This document shows positions 57,448-64,000 of a DNA stretch of 64,000 nt, piece after piece. Below the pieces are notes generated by a model. The model saw nothing but the letters and a program-made list of their open reading frames with translations, did not search any database and was not told the DNA's origin. Origin of the DNA: Triticum aestivum (taxonomy: Eukaryota > Streptophyta > Magnoliopsida > Poales > Poaceae). The DNA lies in NCBI RefSeq assembly GCF_018294505.1, contig NC_057809.1:422676233-422740232 (forward strand). The letters run 5' to 3'. The number at the start of each line of letters is the position of its first letter. Within the stretch, counting starts at the first letter, position 1. Made by a program: the position numbers and the translations under genes.

Positions 57448-57980
57448 TGTCAAAGGTCCGAAGTGCCTGGAATCTGAAGCCTAGGGTGTTGGAACTAGAG
57501 GCGACGGGCGAACTCATTTGAGATTGGAAAAAAGGGTAAGGCCTTGGTCTCTTTATAAGAGATTGAATACCAGGAGCCCTCCCCGTAACCGTTTGGGACT
57601 CGCCTTTAATCGAGAAAACATGCTTATAGGCACGATTGGGTTACCCACGTCCGTATTGATGAGAATCCCGTAAAGCAGGGGCACACGATCTCTGCTTTAA
57701 CAAGACGTGCCAAGGAAACCGCCTCGCAAAACATGCTGAGGTGGAAAGGTAAAAACGATTCGAGTAAAGGACTTGGCCGTAGTGTGATAGTACACTACGG
57801 AATACGTCAGCAGATTTGATTTGTGTTAATATTATTCTCTCTATGGCAATATGTGGAAGCTTACTTTGCAGAACTGGACACTACTCTTGGTGTTTACAAT
57901 CTTCTATGAAGGACTTGGAGGAGGAACCCGCCTTGCAATGCCGAAGACAATTTGCGCGCCAGACTCGTCGTCATTGAAGC
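57448..57980. other. F3 region between antisense gene and 3' LTR
   Basis: Non-coding, about 0.53 kb. On the minus strand it would be the promoter or leader region of the antisense gene. The equivalent gap in F1 and F2 is about 320 bp. No TATA box stands out. Confidence 0.5.
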
Positions 57981-57982
57981 CT

Positions 57983-57996
57983 GGTTCAGGGGCTAC
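57983..57996 (+). other. F3 polypurine tract
   Basis: gttcaggggctac immediately before the 3' LTR, matching the F1 and F2 tracts. Confidence 0.7.
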
Positions 57997-58482
57997 TGAG
58001 GGAGTCCTCGATTAGGGGGTGTTCTGGTAGCCGGACTATACCTTCAGCCGGACTCCTGGACTATGAAGATACAAGATTGAAGACTTCGTCCCGTGTCCAG
58101 ATGGGATTTCCTTGGCGTGGAAGGCAAGCTTGGCGATGCGGATATTCTAGATCTCCTACCATTGTAACCGACTCTGTGTAACCCTAACCCTATCCGGTGC
58201 CTATATAAATCGGAGGGTTGTAGTCCGTAGGACAGAATCAACTCCATACACAACAATCATACCATAGGCTAGCTTCTAGGGTTTAGCCTCCTTGATCTCG
58301 TGGTAGATCTACTCTTGTACTACCCATATCATCAATATTAATCAAGCAGGAGTAGGGTATTACCTCCATCGAGAGGGCCCGAACCTGGGTAAAACAAAGT
58401 GTCCCCTGTCTCCTGTTACCATCCGGCCTAGATGCACAGTTCGGGACACCCTACCCGAGATCTACCGGTTTTGACACCGACA
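57997..58482 (+). repeat. F3 3' LTR
   Basis: 486 bp. Differs from the 5' LTR by scattered substitutions and a short insertion (ggagtagggtat) near 58349. Confidence 0.96.
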
Positions 58483-58935
58483 GCTGGTTTATGTTAATGG
58501 TGGGCCGGTTTAAGAGGAAAGGCTTGAGGAATATTTACCTAACAAGGAGTTAAAACCTAGACTTGTATCCGGTTTGTATTACAAGGTAGACTAGTCCTAA
58601 TCCTAATAGGACTCCACATGTAACCCGCCCCTCTAACTTATATAAGGAGGGGCAGGGCTCCCCAAAGAGGGACAAGGAAGAAGAAACAATCTCTAGGGCT
58701 AAACACAAAGAGCCGGTTTACCGGTGACTCCCTCATGATGATAATGAGACCTAGCCACAAACAACATGTAGGGTTGTTACCAGATGATGTTTCCCGGGGC
58801 CCGAAGTTGTTTAAACCTTTGTCTTGCGTGTTGTGTCTCTCGATTCTGATCAACCCCTTCAAGCTACCGCATAGATGTGTTGGCCTCATGACTAAGTCAT
58901 CACACTAGGACATCTGCCGTGACAAATCCACGACT
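58483..58935 (+). repeat. G 3' LTR, part 2
   Basis: Continues 49597-49778 after F3: gctgg duplication, then 448 bp matching 33701-34148. Ends cgact, followed by gacaa. Confidence 0.96.
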
Positions 58936-58989
58936 GACAAATTTGTAAAAATCACCTATTCACGCCCCCTCTAGTCGATATAACGCACT

Positions 58990-59856
58990 TTTAGGTCTCG
59001 GTGTTTCGTGGCCATATCTGCATATGCTAGGCTCGTCAAGTTTAACCCGAGTATTCCGCGTGTGCAAAACTGGCTTGCACCCGTTGTATGTGAAAGTAGA
59101 GCTTATCACACCTGATCATCACGTGGTGTCTCGGCACAACGAACTATCGCAATGGTGCATACTCAGGGAGAACACTTATACCTTGAAATTTAGTGAGGGA
59201 TCATCTTATAATGCTACTGTCGTACTAAGCAAAATAAGATGCAAAAAAGATAAACATCACATGCAATCAAAATATGTGACATGATATGGCCATCATCATC
59301 TTGTGCCTTTGATTTCCATCTCCAAAGTACCATCATGATCTCCATCTTCACCGGCATGACACCATGATCTCCATCATCTTGATCTCTATCAACGTGTCAT
59401 CACATGGTCGTCTCGCCAACTATTGCTTTTGCAACTATTGCTATCGCATAGCGATAAAGTAAAGCAATTATATAGCACTTGCATCTTATGCAATAAAGAG
59501 ACAACCATAAGGCTCCTGCCAGTTGCCGATAACTTTAAAAAAAACATGATCATCTCATACAACAAATTATATCACATCATGTCTCGACCATATCCCATCA
59601 CAACATGCCCAGCAAAAACAAGTTAGATGTCCTCTACTTTGTTGTTACAAGTTTCACGTGGCTGCTATGGGCTTCTAGCAAGAACCGTTCTGACCTACGC
59701 ATCAAAACCACAACGATTTTTCATCAAGTGTGCAGTTTTAACCTTCAACAAGGACCAGCCGTAGTCAAACTCGATTCAACTAAAGTTGGAGAAACAGACA
59801 CCCGCCAGCCACCTGTGTGCGGAGCACGTCGGTAGAACCAGTCTCATGAACGTGGT
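58990..59856 (-). mobile_element. inverted Angela-like internal fragment
   Basis: Reverse complement of about 61752-62600, the untranslated leader of the neighbouring Angela-like element. For example, 59010-59050 matches 62550-62590 in reverse. No gene. It ends nine bases before the plus-strand LTR at 59866, so it cannot be part of that element's normal structure. Confidence 0.85.
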
Positions 59857-59865
59857 GCCCCCTCC

Positions 59866-61601
59866 TAAAGGAAATATGCCCTAGAGGCAATAATAAAGTT
59901 GTTATTTATATTTCCTTATATCATGATAAATGTTTATTATTCATGCTAGAATTCTATTAACCGGAAAATTGATACATGTGTGAATAGATAGACAAAACAG
60001 AGTGTCCCTAGTATGCTTCTACTTGACTAGCTCGTTAATAAAAGATGGTTAAGTTTCCTAACCATAGACATGTGTTGTTATTTGATGAACGGGGTCACAT
60101 CATTAGAGAATGATGTGATGGACAAGACCCATCCGTTAGCTTAGCATAATGAACGTTAAGTTTTATTGCTATTGCTTCCCTCATGACTTATACATATTCC
60201 TTTGACTATGAGATTATGCAACTCCCGAATACTGGAGGAACACCTTGTGTGCTATCAAACGTCACAACGTAACTGGGCGATTATAAAGATGCTCTACAGG
60301 TGTCTCCAAAGGTGTTTGTTGAGTTGGCATAGATCAAGATTAGGATTTGTCACTCCGTGTATCGGAGAGATATCTCTGGGCCCTCTCGGTAATGCACATC
60401 ACTATAAGCCTTGCAAGCAATGTGACTAATGAGTTAGTTGTGGTATGATGCAATACGTAATGAGTAAAGAGACTTGCCGGTAACGAGATTGAACTAGGCA
60501 TGAAGATACCGACGATCGAATCTCGGGCAAGTAACATACCGATGACAAAGGGAACAACGTATGTTGTTATGCGGTTTGACCGATAAAGATCTTCTAGAAT
60601 ATGTAGGAGCCAATATGTGCATCCAGGTTCCGCTATTGGTTATTGTCTGGAGATGTGTCTCAGTCATGTCTACATAGTTCTCGAACCCGTAGGGTCCGCA
60701 CGCTTAACATTCGATGACGATTTGCATTATGAGTTATGTGATTTGATGACCGAAGGTTGTTCGGAGTCCTGGATGATATCACGGACATGACGAGGAATCT
60801 CGAAATGGCCAAGAGGTAAAGATCAATATATTGGAAGGTTATATTCGGACACCAGAATGGTTCCGAAGTGTTTCGGTTATTTTTCGAAGTACTAGGCGGT
60901 TACCGGAACCCCCCGGGGAAGTAGTGGCCCTTAATGGGCTTGAGTGGAAAGGAGAGAAGGGCCTCAAGGGGTGGCAGCACCCCCCCCCCCATGGCTGGTC
61001 CGAATTGGACTAGGACGGGGCGGCGCGCCCCCCTTTTTTCTTCTCTGCTCTTCCTCCGTCCCTCCTTCTCCTTGTTGGAATAGGAAGGGGAGGCGAATCC
61101 TATTTGGACCGGGAGTCTAAGTAGGGCTCCCCCCTTTGGCGCGCCCCCCTTGGGCTGGTCTCCTCTCCCCCCTCCTTTATATATGTGGGGGAGGTGGACC
61201 CCAAAGACACACCAAGTCTTCTCTTAGCCGTGTGCGGTGCCCCCCTTCACAGTTACACACCTCGGTCATATCGTCGTAGTGCTTAGGCAAAGACCTGCGC
61301 CGGTAACTTCATCATCACTGTCAACACGTGCTGACGAAACTCTACCTCGTCCTCAACTGGTTCAAGAGCTCGAGGGACGTCATCGTGTTGAACGTGTGCT
61401 AAACACAGAGGTGTCGTACGTTCGGGTGCTAGGATCGGTTGGACCACGAAGACGTTCGACTACATCAACCACATTACTAAGCGCTTCCGCTTTCGGTCTA
61501 CGAGGGTACGTAGACACACTCTCCCCTCTAATTTCTATGCATCTCCTAGATAGATCTTGCATGGTCGTAGGAATTTTTTTGAAATACTGTGTTCCCCAAC
61601 A
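59866..61601 (+). repeat. A1 5' LTR (1736 bp)
   Basis: Starts taaaggaaatatgccctaga (terminal TG changed to TA) and ends gttccccaaca. TATA-like tatatat at about 61178-61184. Contains a C10 run near 60981. Confidence 0.9.
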
Positions 61602-61619
61602 TTGGCATCAGAGCCAGGT
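61602..61619 (+). promoter_or_regulatory. A1 primer-binding site (tRNA-Met type)
   Basis: ttggcatcagagccaggt. Copia elements usually have tggtatcagagc here; this copy has c for t at one position. Confidence 0.82.
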
Positions 61620-62829
61620 CTATGCGTAGATGTTATATGCACGAGTAGAACACAAAGAGTTGTGGGCGATAATAGTCATACTGCTTACTACCAACGTCTT
61701 ACTTTGATTCAACGATATTATTGGATGAAGCGGCCCAGACCGATATTACATGACCGCGTTCATGAGACTGGTTCTACTGATATGCTTCGCACACGTGCGG
61801 CTGGCGGGTGTTTGTTTCTCCAACTTTAGTTGAATCGAGTTTGACTACGGCCGGTCCTTGTTGAAGGTTAAAACAGCACACTTAACAAAAAAATCATTGT
61901 GGTTTTGATGCGTAGGTAAGAACGGTTCTTGCTAGAAGCCTGTAGCAGCCACGTAAAACTTGCAATAACAAAGTAGAGGACGTCTAACTTGTTTTTGCAG
62001 GGCATGTTATGATGTGATATGGTCAAGACGTGATGAGATATAAATTGGTGTATGAGATGATCATGTTTTGTAAAAGTTATTGGCAACTAGCAGGAGCCTT
62101 ATGGTGGTCACTTTATTGTATGAAATACAACCGCGATGTAATTGCTTTACTTTATCACTATGCGGTAGCGATAGTCGTGGAAGCAATAGTTGGCGAGATG
62201 ACAATGATGCTATGATGGAGATCAAGGTGTCAAGCCGGTGACGATGGAGATCATGACGGTGCTTTGGAGATGGAGATCAAAGGCACAAGATGATGATGGC
62301 CATATCATGTCACATATTTTGATTGCATGTGATGTTTATCCTTTATGCATCTTATTTTGCTTAGTACGGCGGTAGCATTATATGATGATCTCTCACTAAA
62401 TTTCAAGGTATAAGTGTTCTCCCTAAGTATGCACCATTGCTACAGTTCGTCGTGCCGAGACACCACATGATGATCGGGTGTGATAAGCTCTACGTTCACA
62501 TACAACGGGTGCAAGCCAGTTTTGCACATGCAGAATACTTGGGTTAAACTTGACGAGCCTAGCATATGCAGATATGGCCTTGGAACACTAGGACGGAAAA
62601 GTCGAACATGAATCATATAGTAGATATGATCAACATAGTGATGTTCACCATTGAAAACTACTCCATCTCACGTGATGATCGGACATGGTTTAGTTGATAT
62701 GGATCACGTGATCATTTAGATGACTAGAGGGATGTCTATCTAAGTGGGAGTTCTTAAGTAATATGATTAATTGAACTTTAATTTATCATGAACTTAGTAC
62801 ATGATAGTATTTGCCTATCTATGTTGTTG
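61620..62829 (+). other. A1 untranslated leader
   Basis: No open frame with gag motifs. It matches the inverted fragment 58990-59856 over about 61752-62600. It stops shortly before where gag would be expected to begin. Confidence 0.75.
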
Positions 62830-63969
62830 TGGATTCGGTTTGGGCTAGGGGGGGCGTGTGCCCTGCCTTGTCCTGCCTCCTCTCTTCCATCACTTGGCCC
62901 ATGAGGCCCAATACTTCTTCCCATGTATTACCGTAACTCCCCGGTACTCCGAAAAATACCTGAATCACTCGAAACCTTTCCGATGTCCGAATAAAGTTGT
63001 CCAATATATCGATCTTTACATCTCGACCATTTCGAGACTCCTCGTCATGTCCCCGATCTCATCTGAGACTCCGAACTACCTTCGGTACATCGAAACACAT
63101 AAACTCATAATACCGATCGTCACCGAACGTTAAGCGTGCGGACCCTACGGGTTCGAGAACTATGTAGACATGACCGAGACACGTCTTCGATCAATAACCA
63201 ATAGCGGAACCTGGATTCTCATATTGGTTCCTACATATTCTACGAATATCTTTATTGGTCAAACCGCATAACAACATAAGTTGTTCCCTTTGTCATCAGT
63301 ATGTTACTTGCCCGAGATTCGATCATTGGTATCTCAATACCTAGTTCAATCTTGTTACTGGCAAGTCTCTTTACTCGTTCTATAATGCATCATCCCGCAA
63401 CTAACTCATTAGTCATATTGCTTGCAAGGCTTAGAGTGATGTGCATTACCGAGAGGGCCTAGAGATACCTCTCCGACAATCGGAGTGACAAATCCTAATC
63501 TCGATCTATGCCAACTCAACAAGCACCATCGGCAACACCTGTAGAGCACCTTTAGAATCACCCAGTTACGTTGTGACGTTTGGTAGCACATAAAGTGTTC
63601 CTCCGGTACTCGGGAGTTGCATAATCTCATAGTCATAGGAACATGTATAAGTCATGAAGAAAGCAATAGCAACAAACTAAACGATCATCATGCTAAGCTA
63701 ACGGATGGGTCAAGTCAATCACATCATTCTCTAATGATGTGATCCCGTTAATCAAATGACAACTCATGTCTATGGTTAGGAAACATAACCATCATTGATT
63801 CAACGAGCTAGTAAAGTAGAGGAATACTAGTGACATTATGTTTGTCAATGTATTCACACATGTACTAAGTTTCCGATTAATACAATTCTAGCATGAATAA
63901 TAAACATTTATCATGATGTAAGGAAATAAATAATAACTTTATTATTGCCTCTAGGGCATATTTCCTTCA
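62830..63969 (-). repeat. A2, Angela-like 3' LTR, truncated (1140 bp)
   Basis: Minus-strand LTR beginning tgaaggaaatatgcc at 63969 and running left. It lacks roughly the last 600 bp of the family LTR, including the TATA region. It is inverted relative to A1, and both cover the first 1.1 kb of the LTR. Confidence 0.88.
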
Positions 63970-64000
63970 GTCTCCCACTTGCACTAGAGTTAATAATCTA
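63970..64000 (-). other. A2 polypurine tract and internal 3' end
   Basis: gtctcccacttgc (63970-63982) is the reverse of a gcaagtgggagac purine tract next to the LTR start. This makes 62830-63969 a 3' LTR, and the body of A2 should continue to the right of the window. Confidence 0.8.

Larger units (their letters stand above)
49779..58482 (+). mobile_element. F3, polymerase-less member of the F family
   Basis: LTRs of 477 and 486 bp (49779-50255, 57997-58482), perfect target duplications gctgg at 49774-49778 and 58483-58487. Same family as F1 and F2 by LTR, primer site and antisense gene, in the opposite orientation. The interior keeps gag and the protease region, then goes directly to non-coding sequence and the antisense gene. 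RT, both RNase H domains and integrase are absent. It is therefore non-autonomous and needs enzymes from other copies. It is nested in the right LTR of G. Confidence 0.95.
33519..58935 (+). mobile_element. G, large non-coding LTR retrotransposon
   Basis: LTRs of 630 bp each (33519-34148; and 49597-49778 joined to 58488-58935 across F3), with 5-bp target duplications gacaa at 33514-33518 and 58936-58940. The last base of the right LTR is t rather than a. After removing the nested W and F3, the interior is about 5.2 kb and encodes no gag or pol, so mobilization would need proteins supplied in trans. It has a tRNA-Lys-type primer site, a polypurine tract, several families of short tandem repeats and a tRNA-Lys-like sequence. 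Family not identified. Confidence 0.93.
59866..62829 (+). mobile_element. A1, Angela-like Copia element, 5' LTR and leader only
   Basis: Complete LTR, primer site and about 1.2 kb of leader, cut at about 62830 by a minus-strand LTR of the same family. Gag and pol are not present. Recognised from memory of Triticeae Angela-type elements. Confidence 0.85.

Noticed and set aside
60831..61629. Frames of 60-130 codons inside the A1 LTR
   Set aside because: They lie within the LTR and its GC-rich promoter-proximal part. The family LTR is not protein-coding.

Overview
The window is repeat-dense nuclear DNA of a Triticeae grass (wheat, Aegilops or a close relative). I infer this from the repeat families. 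Two LTRs match what I remember of Angela-type Copia elements (start near TGAAGGAAATATGCC, end CCAACA, then a tRNA-Met-like primer site). An Athila-type Gypsy element has LTRs starting TGATACGTCC, and three copies of a Gypsy family have LTRs running TGAGGGAGTC...GACACCGACA. All family names are from memory. I find no host gene, rRNA, CRISPR array or bacterial feature. Every long coding region is retrotransposon-derived and nearly all are broken.

Layout, left to right. (1) 1-30111 is one minus-strand copy (H1) of a long, non-coding, LARD-like LTR, split into four pieces by three insertions: F1 (852-10614), F2 (11561-21473, TSD gctgg) and X (22670-29517, near-TSD gagtt/gagtc). F1 and F2 are minus-strand Gypsy elements of a Tat-like type with two RNase H domains. 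Each also has a multi-exon gene on the opposite strand. X is a Gypsy element with gag, a protease and only an RT stub. (2) 30112 to about 33080 is a second copy of the LARD-like family (H2) on the plus strand, head to head with H1, followed by an unclassified stretch. (3) 33519-58935 is G, a non-coding element with 630-bp LTRs, a tRNA-Lys-type primer site and TSD gacaa. Nested in G are W (35111-45296, Athila-like, TSD cgggg) and F3 (49779-58482, TSD gctgg), which sits inside G's right LTR and lacks RT, RNase H and integrase. (4) 58990-64000 is an inverted arrangement of Angela-like pieces: an inverted internal fragment, a full plus-strand LTR with leader, and a truncated minus-strand LTR whose element continues off the right edge.

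The target-site duplications and interrupted LTRs give a relative order: H1 is older than F1, F2 and X, and G is older than W and F3. None of the autonomous-type copies looks able to move by itself. The RT active sites of F1, F2 and W each carry a different substitution, and all reading frames are interrupted.

The most interesting observations are four. A tRNA-Lys(CTT)-like sequence lies inside G, whose own primer site is complementary to tRNA-Lys. The antisense intron-containing gene is kept in all three F copies, including the one that lost its polymerase. F1 and F2 share three in-frame stop codons although they are independent insertions. The Angela-derived inverted repeat could be transcribed as a hairpin.
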